A DNA stretch of 64,000 nucleotides from Empedobacter falsenii (lineage in GTDB: Bacteria; Bacteroidota; Bacteroidia; Flavobacteriales; Weeksellaceae). Below are positions 25,074 to 34,796 of the stretch, in pieces (position 1 is the stretch's first letter; each line of letters opens with the position of its first letter). The translations under genes and the position numbers were made by a program. The notes below the pieces were generated by a model. It saw nothing but the letters and a program-made list of their open reading frames with translations. It was not told the DNA's origin and did not search any database. The stretch is from NCBI RefSeq assembly GCF_013488205.1, contig NZ_CP040908.1, positions 2,606,001 through 2,670,000 of the forward strand, in the 5' to 3' direction.

Positions 25074-28070
25074 ATGAAAAAATTTTACTTTAGATCATCC
25101 TTGCTAACTTTATTGTTATCAGGATTTGCCTTTGGACAAGGTTCTGAAACTTTTGAGTCTCAAACAAAATTAACAGATTCTTATGCTAACGGAAGCTTTA
25201 GTGGAGAAACAGCTGGAATTGTATGGAATTATACAAATGCGAGAAATGAAGCTACTTATCCAATCACGAATAAAGGAATTTTATTTCAAAGTTCAGGAAA
25301 TAAACTAGAAACTACAATTTCTAATGGTATTGGTAAACTATCTTTTGATGTAAGAAAAGCTTATACGGCTGGAACTAATACTAGAAAAATAGAAATTCTT
25401 GTAGATGGAAATGTTGTTTTTACTTCTCCTACATTTGGTACAGCACAAACCGATAATACGATTTATCATTACGAAGTAGATATAAATAAAACAAGCTCTT
25501 CTGTTATAGCGTTTAGAAATGCAGGACCACAAATTACTTTAGATAATATTTCTTGGACAAAAGGACCAGAAATTACAGAAGCTCCTGTAGTAAATTCTAA
25601 AACGATTATAGGTACATATGGTGTGTTATTAACTGATGGCACAATAACAGCTACTAATAATCCTACTTTTTGGACTCAAACAGGTGTTTTACCGACAGGA
25701 ATTTCTTTTGACAAAGGTGTTTTCTCAGGAACTCCAAAACAAGCAGGTACTTTTATCGCACAAGTTACTGCAACAAATATGATAGGTACGTCATCTCCTG
25801 CTAATATTACATTCGAGATAGCTAAAGCTAACCAAACAGTAAACCATGCTTTTGTTAGTATTTCTCAAAATAAAGGAACTACTTTCTCAGATTTACCAAC
25901 GAAAACAGATCAAGGGCAAAATATAGTATATACATCTGCAGATAATTCTATTGTTTCTGCAAATGGAAATACATTATCTTTTGATGGTATTGGTTCTACA
26001 ACAATTACAGCTACGGCAATTGGAGGAAATAATTTTAATGATTATACGACGACTTTTAATGTAAATTCAAATGATCCTAATGCCACTTATTGTTTTGAAG
26101 AGAATTTTACTGGATTGAAAGGAGATAATATAAGTTCAAATGGATCCGCAACAGTTTGGAATGGAAATGAAAACTTCACTTCATTAGTTCAAGCTTTTCA
26201 AGCTGGCGATGCTGTAAGAATAGGTTCTAGCTCTAATAAAGGATCAATAACGTCAAAAAAATTAGACCAAATTTCAGGGAATGTTACAGTTTCTTTTGAC
26301 GTAAAAGGTTGGACATCTGTTGAAGGTAGTATAAATGTTACATTCGGAACAGAAACTAAAAATATACCTTATACAGCAAAAATGGGTGATGCTTTTGAAA
26401 ATGTAACTGTAAGTTTTGAAAATGTTGTAGCAGGTTCTACTTTAAAATTAGAAACATCAGCGAAAAGAGCATTTATTGATAATGTGAGAATCCAATGTTC
26501 TTCTAGTAATAATTCTACAACATGGGACGGAACTGCATGGTCTAACGGAACACCGGATCTTACAAAAGATGTAATCATCAAAGGTAAAGTAACAGTTGAT
26601 ACGCAATTAGAAGCTAAAACGTTTACAGTTTCAGATGCTGGAGGTTCAGTTGTCGTAAAGTCAGGTGCTCGTTTAATCGTTGATGGGAAGATCGACAATC
26701 AAGCTGGTCTTACAGGATTAGTTGTAGAAAATGGTGGTAATTTAATCCAAAATCAAAACGTTGCTAACTCAGGAGCAATTACAGTTAACCGCGATAGTAA
26801 ATCGATGGTTCGTAATGATATGACGTTCTGGTCTTCTCCGGTTCAGCAGGAAGCATCGCAACAAACTATACGTTCATTCTCTCCGGAAACATTATACAAT
26901 CGTTTTTGGACATATAATGAAACAACAGATGAATTTACTCAGATTTTAACTTCAGATACAGACTCAAAATTATTTGAACCAGGTAAAGGGGTTTCTATCC
27001 GTGTTAAAAACACTTTACCAACAGGGCAAAATACAATTCATAATGGTGCATTTTTAGGTGTTCCGTTCAATGGAGATATAACAGTTCCTGTTCAATTTAC
27101 AGCAAATGGATACAATTTAGTTGGTAACCCTTATGCTTCTAACATTAATGTGGAAAAATTCTTATTAGCAAATGAGAATGTTAATTCATTATATTTCTGG
27201 ACACATCAATTCCCTGTTGGTTCTTCAGAATATGCAAATAATTATGCCGCATTCAACGTTGTAGGTGGTGTTATTCCTGATTTGTCAAACATTTCTGTTG
27301 GACAAGGATTTATCGTAGGACTTTCTCAAGCTACACCTACAGTTAATTTTAACAATACAATGAGAACTTCGCAAGATGCATTTTTCTATAAAAATTCAAT
27401 TGCAGAGAAAAACAGAATTTGGTTAAGTTTATCAAAAGAAAGTAAAACAATTAGCCAAATTTTATTAGCTTATATGGATGGAGCTACAAACGATGCGGAT
27501 AATCAAATTGATGCAAAAGTGATGCAAAGAGGATCTTCAGCAATCTACTCATTGATTAATAATGAAGCATATGCAATCCAAGGACGCAGCTTACCTTTTA
27601 AAACTGATGATGTCGTAAAATTAGGTTTTGAAACTTTAGAGCAAGGAAATTACACAATCAATATAGAGAAAGCTGATGGGTTGTTTGAAAAAGGACAGAT
27701 TGTTTATTTAAGAGATAAAGAGTTAAATCAAGTACATAACTTATCAGAATCAGCTTATTCATTCACTTCTAAAGCAGGAATATTTGATACTCGTTTTGAA
27801 CTTGTGTATACAAATAAAACATTAGGTACAGATGAATTGTCAAAAGAAAATGTTATTGTTTATACTAAAAACAATACAATTGTAGTGGATGCAAAACAAA
27901 ATAAAATTTCTTCGGTAGAGTTGTATGATATTCAAGGAAGAAAAATATTTGTGAAAAATAACATTCGTGCAAGTGTTTACCAAGTTGAATCTTCTGCAAA
28001 AGGAATTTTAGTTATAAAAGTTCTGACTGAAGACGGAAAAGTTAAGACTCAAAAAGTTGTAAACAAATAA
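25074..28070 (+). CDS. Large secreted surface protein with T9SS type A sorting domain
   Basis: 998 residues. The signal peptide ends GFAFGQ. Next come a jelly-roll-like region (about 25-165), an Ig-like putative-binding segment (PTGISFDKGVFSGTPKQAG), a bacterial Ig/MBG-like repeat (about 255-330), a second jelly-roll (about 345-480), then a repeat-type region (DGTAWSNGTPDLTKDVIIKG) with a long beta-rich body. The last 75 residues are a typical T9SS sorting domain (VELYDIQGRKIF, GILVIKVLTEDG, KTQKVVNK). Predicted to cross the outer membrane by T9SS and be anchored or released at the cell surface, probably as an adhesin or matrix protein. A PID-CTERM partner gene follows by 26 bp. Confidence 0.9.
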   Translation: MKKFYFRSSLLTLLLSGFAFGQGSETFESQTKLTDSYANGSFSGETAGIVWNYTNARNEATYPITNKGILFQSSGNKLETTISNGIGKLSFDVRKAYTAGTNTRKIEILVDGNVVFTSPTFGTAQTDNTIYHYEVDINKTSSSVIAFRNAGPQITLDNISWTKGPEITEAPVVNSKTIIGTYGVLLTDGTITATNNPTFWTQTGVLPTGISFDKGVFSGTPKQAGTFIAQVTATNMIGTSSPANITFEIAKANQTVNHAFVSISQNKGTTFSDLPTKTDQGQNIVYTSADNSIVSANGNTLSFDGIGSTTITATAIGGNNFNDYTTTFNVNSNDPNATYCFEENFTGLKGDNISSNGSATVWNGNENFTSLVQAFQAGDAVRIGSSSNKGSITSKKLDQISGNVTVSFDVKGWTSVEGSINVTFGTETKNIPYTAKMGDAFENVTVSFENVVAGSTLKLETSAKRAFIDNVRIQCSSSNNSTTWDGTAWSNGTPDLTKDVIIKGKVTVDTQLEAKTFTVSDAGGSVVVKSGARLIVDGKIDNQAGLTGLVVENGGNLIQNQNVANSGAITVNRDSKSMVRNDMTFWSSPVQQEASQQTIRSFSPETLYNRFWTYNETTDEFTQILTSDTDSKLFEPGKGVSIRVKNTLPTGQNTIHNGAFLGVPFNGDITVPVQFTANGYNLVGNPYASNINVEKFLLANENVNSLYFWTHQFPVGSSEYANNYAAFNVVGGVIPDLSNISVGQGFIVGLSQATPTVNFNNTMRTSQDAFFYKNSIAEKNRIWLSLSKESKTISQILLAYMDGATNDADNQIDAKVMQRGSSAIYSLINNEAYAIQGRSLPFKTDDVVKLGFETLEQGNYTINIEKADGLFEKGQIVYLRDKELNQVHNLSESAYSFTSKAGIFDTRFELVYTNKTLGTDELSKENVIVYTKNNTIVVDAKQNKISSVELYDIQGRKIFVKNNIRASVYQVESSAKGILVIKVLTEDGKVKTQKVVNK

Positions 28071-28096
28071 TTTAACATCTAATAAAATAGTACAAT

Positions 28097-28351
28097 ATGA
28101 AAAATATAAAACAAATTATCTTAGTTGCAGGAGTTTTGCATTGTTCAATAGGTCTATCTGCTCAAGAAAATAAGATTTCGTTCTTTGAATCAACTAATCA
28201 AAATGAAAGTTCTGCTAGACCAGGAACCGGTGGTGGTGGAACAGATGTTGAAGATGCTGATCCAGCACCAATCGATGATTATTTACCATTATTGGTAATA
28301 GGGGCAGGATTGGTTGCTTTACGTTTCAGAAAGCAGTTATTAAAAAACTAA
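28097..28351 (+). CDS. Small PID-CTERM-type exported protein
   Basis: 84 residues: signal peptide (ending LSAQ), a Gly-rich spacer (GTGGGGTD), then PIDDYLPLLVIGAGLVAL followed by basic RFRKQLLKN. PID, hydrophobic helix and basic tail match the PID-CTERM protein-sorting tail described in Flavobacteria. It sits 26 bp behind a T9SS cargo gene with a shared terminator, so it is co-transcribed. Function unknown; possibly a processing or anchoring accessory of the cargo. Confidence 0.82.
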   Translation: MKNIKQIILVAGVLHCSIGLSAQENKISFFESTNQNESSARPGTGGGGTDVEDADPAPIDDYLPLLVIGAGLVALRFRKQLLKN

Positions 28352-28373
28352 TTTCTAAATTATATCAAAAAAG

Positions 28374-28400
28374 AAAGCTTCTCTATTTTTGAGAAGCTTT
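28374..28400. terminator. Bidirectional terminator between convergent genes
   Basis: Stem AAAGCTTCTC with GAGAAGCTTT, seven-base loop, flanked by A- and T-runs; serves 28351 (+) and 28403 (-). Confidence 0.85.
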
Positions 28401-28402
28401 TC

Positions 28403-29440
28403 TTATTTTATCTGTTCCAAACTATTCGCAATTGCTTTATATAGAACTTCACCCATTCTTTCACAATTTTCGTAAGATTGATCTTTATAAAACTTTGCAA
28501 AACCAGTTCGTAATTGTGCAACATTTTCTGGTTTAGAAATATGATCATTTTTCATGATTTTCATTAAATCACGAAAACGTTTCGAACTATTCGAAATTCT
28601 TTTCGAAATCAAGGATTTTACTTCTTTTCTATATTGATCGACAGAATTTGGTTTCAAGCGATTATTCACCAAATCAACCATAATTTTATTTTCTTTGAAA
28701 TACTGTGGTCGATAAATTTTTAAATTTCCTTCATAACATTGTTGATCGAAATCTATTGGTCGAATTCTATAGATAACTTGATCAAAATCGTGAATTGGAA
28801 TCACCACATAATTATACGATCGCATATCACCTAAAAGACCAATAAAACAGCGTTCATTGAACTTTACAAACTCTTTTGCAATCTGATTTTTCTCTAAATC
28901 ATTACATTTATCCAAATAATTTTTGATAAAAACATCTCCTGGAATTCCTAAAATATGCTCTTCAATCAATGTATTTTTGTAGACCAAAAAATTGATTCGA
29001 TGTGGAGACAAAATATCTTCTAATTCTAAACCATAAATACGCGAAGCATCTGCTTTTTTGATGTAAAAATTGGTATAATTATCATTCAAAATATTACGAA
29101 CCCGAATACGAAAAGGTTTCGAATTTCCGAACGTACAATAATCAATAGAATCAACAACAAGATAAGGCAAAGACTCCTCATCTCCGTCTGAATGTAAGTA
29201 GGTGTAAATTCTGTTTAGACTATCTTGTATTTCCTGATGTTCCGAGTCGGTATAATAAACACCTAACCAATGCGTATCATTTCCTTCCTTATCTTCCAAT
29301 GCTACACAACCCGAAAAACGCATCAAATCATCATATTCTACACTCGCTTTTGTTTTGCGATGATATTTCTCTAAATAATGATTTAATTCGTCACTCACAG
29401 GATAAATAGGCTTTCTAAACTCTATTTTTACATCTTTCAT
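28403..29440 (-). CDS. Conserved-looking cytoplasmic protein, unknown
   Basis: 345 residues, no signal peptide or membrane segment. A central-to-C-terminal block (GLLGDMRSYNYVV, then VIYRIRPIDFDQQCYEG) has the spacing of a kinase-like catalytic loop and DFD-type metal site, as in HipA/actin-like or atypical kinases, but no P-loop is obvious and the match is weak. The N-terminal half is beta-rich and includes FGNSKPFRIRVRNIL. I do not recognise the family. Single gene, convergent with the T9SS/PID-CTERM pair. Confidence 0.7.
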   Translation of the reverse strand: MKDVKIEFRKPIYPVSDELNHYLEKYHRKTKASVEYDDLMRFSGCVALEDKEGNDTHWLGVYYTDSEHQEIQDSLNRIYTYLHSDGDEESLPYLVVDSIDYCTFGNSKPFRIRVRNILNDNYTNFYIKKADASRIYGLELEDILSPHRINFLVYKNTLIEEHILGIPGDVFIKNYLDKCNDLEKNQIAKEFVKFNERCFIGLLGDMRSYNYVVIPIHDFDQVIYRIRPIDFDQQCYEGNLKIYRPQYFKENKIMVDLVNNRLKPNSVDQYRKEVKSLISKRISNSSKRFRDLMKIMKNDHISKPENVAQLRTGFAKFYKDQSYENCERMGEVLYKAIANSLEQIK

Positions 29441-29544
29441 TTCATGCTTATTAGTCTATACGAAGATAGGTCTAAATTTATTTTTTAAAATTGTTTATTG
29501 GATTAATATTTGCTAAATTCAAACATAATCTAAATCTAAATAAA

Positions 29545-31056
29545 ATGAATATTCAGGTCAGAAATTTGACTCTTGAAGATTATAGTGATTTGACTGAATC
29601 TACAAAAGAAGCCTATCACAATCAGCTTGGAACTTGGACTGTCGACGAAATTAAAGAATTATTAGCTATTTTTCCGCAAGGTCAACTTTGTGTTGAAGTG
29701 GATGGAAAAGTTGTTGCTTCGGCATTGAGTATTGTGGTTAATTCGAAAAAAACGAACATCGAATCCAATTATGATACGATAACATCTAATGGTAAATTTT
29801 TAAAACATGATCCAGAAGGTGATGTAATGTATGGAATTGAAGTTTTTGTTCATCCAAATTATCGACAATTGCGCTTAGGAAGACGTTTATATGATGAACG
29901 TAAAGCGCTTTGTGAAGAAATGAATCTAAAATCAATTGTTGCAGGAGGTCGTATTCCAAATTATCATAAATATTCGCAAGAATTATCTCCTAGACAATAT
30001 ATAGAAAAAGTAAAAAGTAAAGAGATTTTTGATTCAACTTTAGCTTTTCAGATTTCGAATGATTTTAATGTCAAAAAAATCTTGAAAAATTATCTGAAAG
30101 ATGATAAAGAATCCTTAGAATATGCCACTTTATTAGAATGGAATAATATCTATTACGAACCTGAATTGAAATCTAATTCGCCTACAAAACGTACTATTCG
30201 TCTTGGTTTGGTACAATGGCAGATGCGTTTGTTTAATGGTTTACAAGATTTTTATGATCAAATTGAGTTTTTCGTAAGTGCGGTGAGCGACTATGGCTCT
30301 GACTTTATCATGTTTCCAGAATTTTTCAATTCACCATTGATGAGTCCGTATAATCACTTGAAAGAGATTGAGGCGATGCATCAATTAGCTACAATGACAG
30401 ATGATATTGTAAAGAAAATTCAAGAATTTGCAATTACATATAATGTCAATATTATATCAGGTTCGATGCCACATCTGAAGGAAGGAAAACTGTATAATAC
30501 GTCATTTTTATGTCATCGTTCGGGGAAATTAGATTCGTATAGTAAAATACATATTACACCAAACGAGTTCAAATATTACGCATTGAATGGTGGTGACGAA
30601 ATAAAAGTTTTTGATACCGACTGCGGAAAAGTAGGTTTGCTAATTTGTTATGATGTCGAATTTCCTGAATTGAGCCGTATTTTAGCCGATCAAGGTATGG
30701 AAATATTGTTTGTTCCGTTTATGACAGATACACAGAATGGCTATACTCGTGTAAGAAGTTGTGCGCAAGCTCGTGCAATAGAAAATGAGTGTTATGTGGC
30801 TATTGCAGGCTCTGTGGGAAATTTACCGCGTGTGAATAATATGGATATTCAATATTCACAATCGGCAGTTTTCACACCTTCAGATTTCTCTTTTCCAAAC
30901 AATGGAGTTAAAGCAGAAGCAACTCCGAATACAGAAATGGTACTGATTTCTGATGTTGATCTTTATCTTCTAAAAGAGTTGCATGAGTATGGAACTGTAA
31001 AAACGATGAAAGACAGACGCAAGGATTTGTATGAAGTAAGACTAATAAAAACATAA
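29545..31056 (+). CDS. Bifunctional GNAT acetyltransferase / carbon-nitrogen hydrolase
   Basis: 503 residues from the ATG at 29545. An in-frame ATG 54 bp upstream would add an unlikely hydrophobic leader (FIGLIFAKFKH) and I reject it. The N-terminal 200 residues are a GNAT domain (VHPNYRQLRLGRRLYDERK is the acetyl-CoA motif). The C-terminal domain (about 230-500) is a nitrilase-type hydrolase with the Glu of FPEFF, the Lys of SKIHITP and the nucleophile Cys of LLICYDVEFPE. Both halves keep their key residues. The nitrilase part should hydrolyse an amide or nitrile; substrate unknown. This fusion is known across bacteria. Confidence 0.92.
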   Translation: MNIQVRNLTLEDYSDLTESTKEAYHNQLGTWTVDEIKELLAIFPQGQLCVEVDGKVVASALSIVVNSKKTNIESNYDTITSNGKFLKHDPEGDVMYGIEVFVHPNYRQLRLGRRLYDERKALCEEMNLKSIVAGGRIPNYHKYSQELSPRQYIEKVKSKEIFDSTLAFQISNDFNVKKILKNYLKDDKESLEYATLLEWNNIYYEPELKSNSPTKRTIRLGLVQWQMRLFNGLQDFYDQIEFFVSAVSDYGSDFIMFPEFFNSPLMSPYNHLKEIEAMHQLATMTDDIVKKIQEFAITYNVNIISGSMPHLKEGKLYNTSFLCHRSGKLDSYSKIHITPNEFKYYALNGGDEIKVFDTDCGKVGLLICYDVEFPELSRILADQGMEILFVPFMTDTQNGYTRVRSCAQARAIENECYVAIAGSVGNLPRVNNMDIQYSQSAVFTPSDFSFPNNGVKAEATPNTEMVLISDVDLYLLKELHEYGTVKTMKDRRKDLYEVRLIKT

Positions 31057-31085
31057 AAAAAACCTCCAAATTGGAGGTTTTTTTT
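31055..31085 (+). terminator. Terminator of the GNAT/nitrilase gene
   Basis: AAACCTCC with GGAGGTTT around a short AAATT loop, then a long T-run. Confidence 0.85.
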
Positions 31086-31207
31086 AGTTCTTATTCCCAT
31101 TGGTTAGACTCGAATAAGAGCATAGACCTTAGGTTCGGTTAAGTATCTGTACTAAAATTAGAAATATTTTTTATAAGGGACAAATATTTTTTAGAAAACT
31201 TTGAACT

Positions 31208-32497
31208 TTAACATATTTCAATTTTGTTTAATAACTCTAATTCGAAGATTTGAATAAACTTTTCATTGAAATTATTTGAAACAAATTGATTAAAATAGAT
31301 TTTTTTTCCATCGTTAGAAAAATGCGGAATTCCCGTTAATTCATTATTGATTTTTTGAACTTGATAGATTTGTTTAGATTTTTTTTCGGTTAAATCATTT
31401 AGATATATTTTATCGTTAACAAAATAAATAGCATATTTTCCGTTTGGTGAAAGATTGAATGGAGAGGTAATCGAATTTTCTAAAAAAGAATATTGAATAA
31501 TTTCATTCGAAACTAAATTTACACCAAATAATTGCGTCTTATCAAATTCATCTTCCATCAAAAAATAGATGATTTTCCCATCAGGAGAAGAACGTAACCA
31601 ATGTCTAAAATTACTAATTCCATGTTGAGTAAAAGTGATTCGTTTCTGCGAAATACAACTTGGTACATCTGGCAAAGTAGTTAAAGTTCCTTTTAAATTA
31701 TCGTTTTCATCAAACCTTATTTCATTTGGAATTTCAGCAATAAAAATTTCCGTTTTCAAATTCCCTTTTTCATCACGCACATGTCCCTGAAATGCGATAT
31801 TGTTTGTTGAGTTAATCCAACATTCATCAAAAGCTTTTTCGACTTCATCACTTCCATTTTTAGGATTTGTCACTATTTTCGAAACGATAATCGAGAACAT
31901 TTCACCAGAATTATTTTCTAATGTTTTATCAAAATCAACCTCAACTTTTTTTGGAAACATCATTCCAACCACTCGCTGATCTTTTATGGTAGAATTTTGT
32001 TTAGATTCTTGTTCCAAGACATAATCGTTGTAGGTAAAACTAATCCAATTCTTTTCTTTTTTCCAAGAATGTGAATGTGTTCCTCCACGCAAAGCACCAT
32101 TTGTAAAGGGAAAATTTATATTTCGTGCATCCATAAAAATAGGCTGATTTGGAAATTCTAGATCAATTGCGACACCTGTTCTTCTTGTTGGCGAATATGG
32201 ATTTGCTTGATTTGCATTTCGAATACCATGTATAAAAATAACTTTATTCTCAATTTGCGAAAATGAGGCTGCACCAACACCAGGACCAAATTCTGTTTGA
32301 CTATTTGTGGTATAAATAATTTCGGATTCGTAAGTATTCGTGTGAAGTAAACAGATGGAAGAAGTTTCTCCTATTTTTGTGTCATCATTACGTGTATCAA
32401 AAACAAGATAATTGCCATCAACCGATTGAATTTGATTATGATGAAGCGTATGTCCAAAATCATCATAAGTAAGTTGAATTGGATAATTTAGTTTCAT
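31208..32497 (-). CDS. YidR-like (DUF3748) beta-propeller protein
   Basis: 429 residues without signal peptide. The family features are YPIQLTYDDFGHTLHHNQ at the N terminus, GNYLVFDTRNDD, EFGPGVGAASFSQIENKVIF, and repeated TolB-like blades (LRSSPDGKIIYFLMED, LSPNGKYAIYFV, FSNDGKKIYF). It resembles E. coli YidR. Function is not established; the propeller suggests a binding or scaffold role. No signal peptide is visible, so it is predicted to be cytoplasmic. Single gene. Confidence 0.8.
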   Translation of the reverse strand: MKLNYPIQLTYDDFGHTLHHNQIQSVDGNYLVFDTRNDDTKIGETSSICLLHTNTYESEIIYTTNSQTEFGPGVGAASFSQIENKVIFIHGIRNANQANPYSPTRRTGVAIDLEFPNQPIFMDARNINFPFTNGALRGGTHSHSWKKEKNWISFTYNDYVLEQESKQNSTIKDQRVVGMMFPKKVEVDFDKTLENNSGEMFSIIVSKIVTNPKNGSDEVEKAFDECWINSTNNIAFQGHVRDEKGNLKTEIFIAEIPNEIRFDENDNLKGTLTTLPDVPSCISQKRITFTQHGISNFRHWLRSSPDGKIIYFLMEDEFDKTQLFGVNLVSNEIIQYSFLENSITSPFNLSPNGKYAIYFVNDKIYLNDLTEKKSKQIYQVQKINNELTGIPHFSNDGKKIYFNQFVSNNFNEKFIQIFELELLNKIEIC

Positions 32498-32645
32498 AAA
32501 ATGATTTAAACGTTTTTAATCGATAAATATTTTACAAAATGTTAAACTTATTGAATTTTAACACTTTGTATAGTATTTATTGAAATTATGTAAATTAATT
32601 TTCACCGGTTTAGATAAATTACAGATTATTTATTTTTTACAAACA

Positions 32646-32653
32646 TAATTTTG
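32646..32653 (+). promoter_or_regulatory. -7 box of the secreted-protein pair
   Basis: TAATTTTG, 44 bp before the ATG at 32698. Confidence 0.55.
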
Positions 32654-32697
32654 TTCTCGTAAAGATAATTTTTTCTGTATAAAAATGAAGAGAGAAT

Positions 32698-34113
32698 ATG
32701 AAGAAGATATACTTCCTTTTAGGATTTGTACTGAGCGTTGGTATGCTTTACAGTCAAACTATAAATGTAATATTTAATGAAGATTTTGGAAAATCTACTA
32801 CAAGAATTGGTTCGCAATATGTACCACAATCTGGAAACGATAATAATTTAGAGAAATTTGATAGTCACGGATCTAGTTTTTATCATTTGGCAGATCAATA
32901 TTTTCAAGAAGCACCAAATCCAAGTAAAACAAGTCGAGCTACATCAAACCAAGATATTTGGAATATTGATAACGGATATTACGCTGTAATTGCGCCAAAA
33001 AATATTTACGATTTTACAACTGACGCTCCTGATGGAAATAATTTCTGGAAAGGTAGTTGGTGGCAGAAAATTCAAAATCATACCGACTCTTCTGATGATG
33101 GCGCAGTCTTAGTCGTAAATGGAGGTAAAGTTTTGAATCAATATTATAGACGTGTTGTGGTTTTAGAACCAGGAAAAACGTATAAAATATCAGCTTGGTT
33201 TTATGGCTCTGGAAGAAATAATGTTGGTGTAAATTTCGAAGCGCAGAATATTACAACAGAAGAAATTTTAGGATCATCGAACAAAGATTTAGGTATCACA
33301 AATTTCTATGATGGTTCCAATAATGTAATGAGATTAACGGAAGCAAATAAATGGGAACAAAAATCTTGGAGTTTCAAAGTACCTGATAGTAAAAGCTGCT
33401 CTTCGATTGCAATTGCGTTACGTAATAATGTAATAGCAGATGGAGGAAACGATTTTTACGTAGACGACATTATACTTGAAGAAACAACTGATGATGCAAA
33501 TGTAATTGATTGTTCAAATAGCCCAGAAATCGACGCTGTCATAAAAGCGAATAACGATTCTTTTATTGTAACTTCTACAGATCGTACATTTAATATTATT
33601 TCTAATGACACTTATAATGAAGAATTAGCTAAAATAATATTATCTGGAAATGATAAAAACACAACAATTGCAACAATTGATAATTGGCCTGATGGAATTA
33701 CGTTAAATCCAGAAACTGGAGAAATTACAGTAGCAGAAGGTGCAACTGTTCCGACTGAACCTTTGCGTTATCAAGTATGTAATACACTTGGAGTTTGTTC
33801 GACGGCACTTATAACGTTGAAATTCTCTTTTGATACGACAACATGTACTCAAAATCCTATAATTGGAACTCCAAAAGGATATACAAATGTTGGAATTTCT
33901 TCTTATAGTCAAAATGATAATTTTCCTTCTAATATTGCAAATGGATTTCTTGCTTTGCAATCGAGTAACAAAGGATTGGTGATAAGTCGTACAACTTCTT
34001 CTCAGATTTTAAAACCTCTTGAAGGAATGATTATTTACGATACTACAGATAAATGTGTCAAACTTTATAATGGCTCTGCTTGGAGCTGCATCAAAAAATC
34101 TTGTAATAATTAA
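32698..34113 (+). CDS. Secreted protein with carbohydrate-binding-like jelly-roll
   Basis: 471 residues. The signal peptide ends LYSQ. Residues about 20-255 form a jelly-roll resembling carbohydrate-binding modules (FNEDFGKST at the start, LEPGKTYKISAWFYGSG, ending DFYVDDIILEE). Residues about 270-365 are an Ig-like/cadherin-like repeat (NDTYNEE, LNPETGEITV). The C terminus holds the IIYDTTDKCVKLYNGSAW motif shared with the next gene and, loosely, with the three paralogues at 1.6-4.3 kb. No T9SS sorting domain is seen. Probably an exported surface protein; ligand unknown. Confidence 0.78.
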   Translation: MKKIYFLLGFVLSVGMLYSQTINVIFNEDFGKSTTRIGSQYVPQSGNDNNLEKFDSHGSSFYHLADQYFQEAPNPSKTSRATSNQDIWNIDNGYYAVIAPKNIYDFTTDAPDGNNFWKGSWWQKIQNHTDSSDDGAVLVVNGGKVLNQYYRRVVVLEPGKTYKISAWFYGSGRNNVGVNFEAQNITTEEILGSSNKDLGITNFYDGSNNVMRLTEANKWEQKSWSFKVPDSKSCSSIAIALRNNVIADGGNDFYVDDIILEETTDDANVIDCSNSPEIDAVIKANNDSFIVTSTDRTFNIISNDTYNEELAKIILSGNDKNTTIATIDNWPDGITLNPETGEITVAEGATVPTEPLRYQVCNTLGVCSTALITLKFSFDTTTCTQNPIIGTPKGYTNVGISSYSQNDNFPSNIANGFLALQSSNKGLVISRTTSSQILKPLEGMIIYDTTDKCVKLYNGSAWSCIKKSCNN

Positions 34114-34122
34114 ACAATAAAC

Positions 34123-34635
34123 ATGAAATTTTTAATATATCTATCTTTATTTGTTGCACTTGCAATGAATGAAGCGAAAGCTCAGTTAATTATAGCAACG
34201 GATGAAAAAAGTGTAAACACTACAGAATCAACACTTTTACAATTCGAAGACAATAATTCTAAAGGAATAATTTTACCTGCAAACACAACAACATCTACCG
34301 AAGTTACTAATGGTACTTTTATGTTTGATCAAACAGATGCTAAAGTAAAAATGTACGAAAACAATAGTTGGATTGATTTATCAGATACCGGAGATAAATC
34401 TTCAATCATTACTAATTCTTCAACAGATAATGGCGAGGGTGTAATAGTTGGTTCTGAAAAAACTGATGCAAAAGGAATTTTAGTTTTAGAATCTACTGAT
34501 AAAGCAATGGTTTTACCTCGTGTAAACGACGTTATCAATGATATTATTTCTCCTTATCCAGGACTAATGTGTTACGATATCACATCAAAAACAATTGCCT
34601 TTTTTGATGGTAAAGTTTGGAATTTTTGGAAGTAG
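34123..34635 (+). CDS. Small secreted protein, partner of the preceding gene
   Basis: 170 residues. Signal peptide cleaved near EAKAQ, then two repeats of a unit GxxLPxxxxxxxxxxGxxxxD (KGIILPANTTTSTEVTNGTF and KAMVLPRVNDV) each ending in a Y/F-D..(K).DG.W element (MYENNSWIDL; FFDGKVWNFW). It begins 10 bp after the preceding gene and shares its C-terminal motif, so the pair is an operon. Function unknown. Confidence 0.78.
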   Translation: MKFLIYLSLFVALAMNEAKAQLIIATDEKSVNTTESTLLQFEDNNSKGIILPANTTTSTEVTNGTFMFDQTDAKVKMYENNSWIDLSDTGDKSSIITNSSTDNGEGVIVGSEKTDAKGILVLESTDKAMVLPRVNDVINDIISPYPGLMCYDITSKTIAFFDGKVWNFWK

Positions 34636-34650
34636 AAAATAATACAAAAA

Positions 34651-34678
34651 AAAAGCTTGAACAAATGTTCAAGCTTTT
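34651..34678. terminator. Bidirectional terminator between secreted pair and tRNA-Ser
   Basis: Perfect 12-bp stem AAAAGCTTGAAC with GTTCAAGCTTTT, four-base loop; same hairpin sequence type as at 1493-1520. Confidence 0.85.
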
Positions 34679-34680
34679 AG

Positions 34681-34765
34681 CGGAGAGTGAGGGATTCGAA
34701 CCCCCGGAGGTGTGACCCTCAACAGTTTTCAAGACTGCCGCATTCGACCACTCTGCCAACTCTCC
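34681..34765 (-). tRNA. tRNA-Ser(UGA), second copy
   Basis: Identical to the gene at 23028-23112, including anticodon TGA and long variable arm. Confidence 0.96.
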
Positions 34766-34796
34766 AATAACGCAGTTTATTGCGGTATTGCGAGTG

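Noticed and set aside
29491-29544. Upstream ATG of the GNAT/nitrilase gene
   Set aside because: Adds an unlikely hydrophobic leader to a cytoplasmic enzyme; the family start matches the ATG at 29545.
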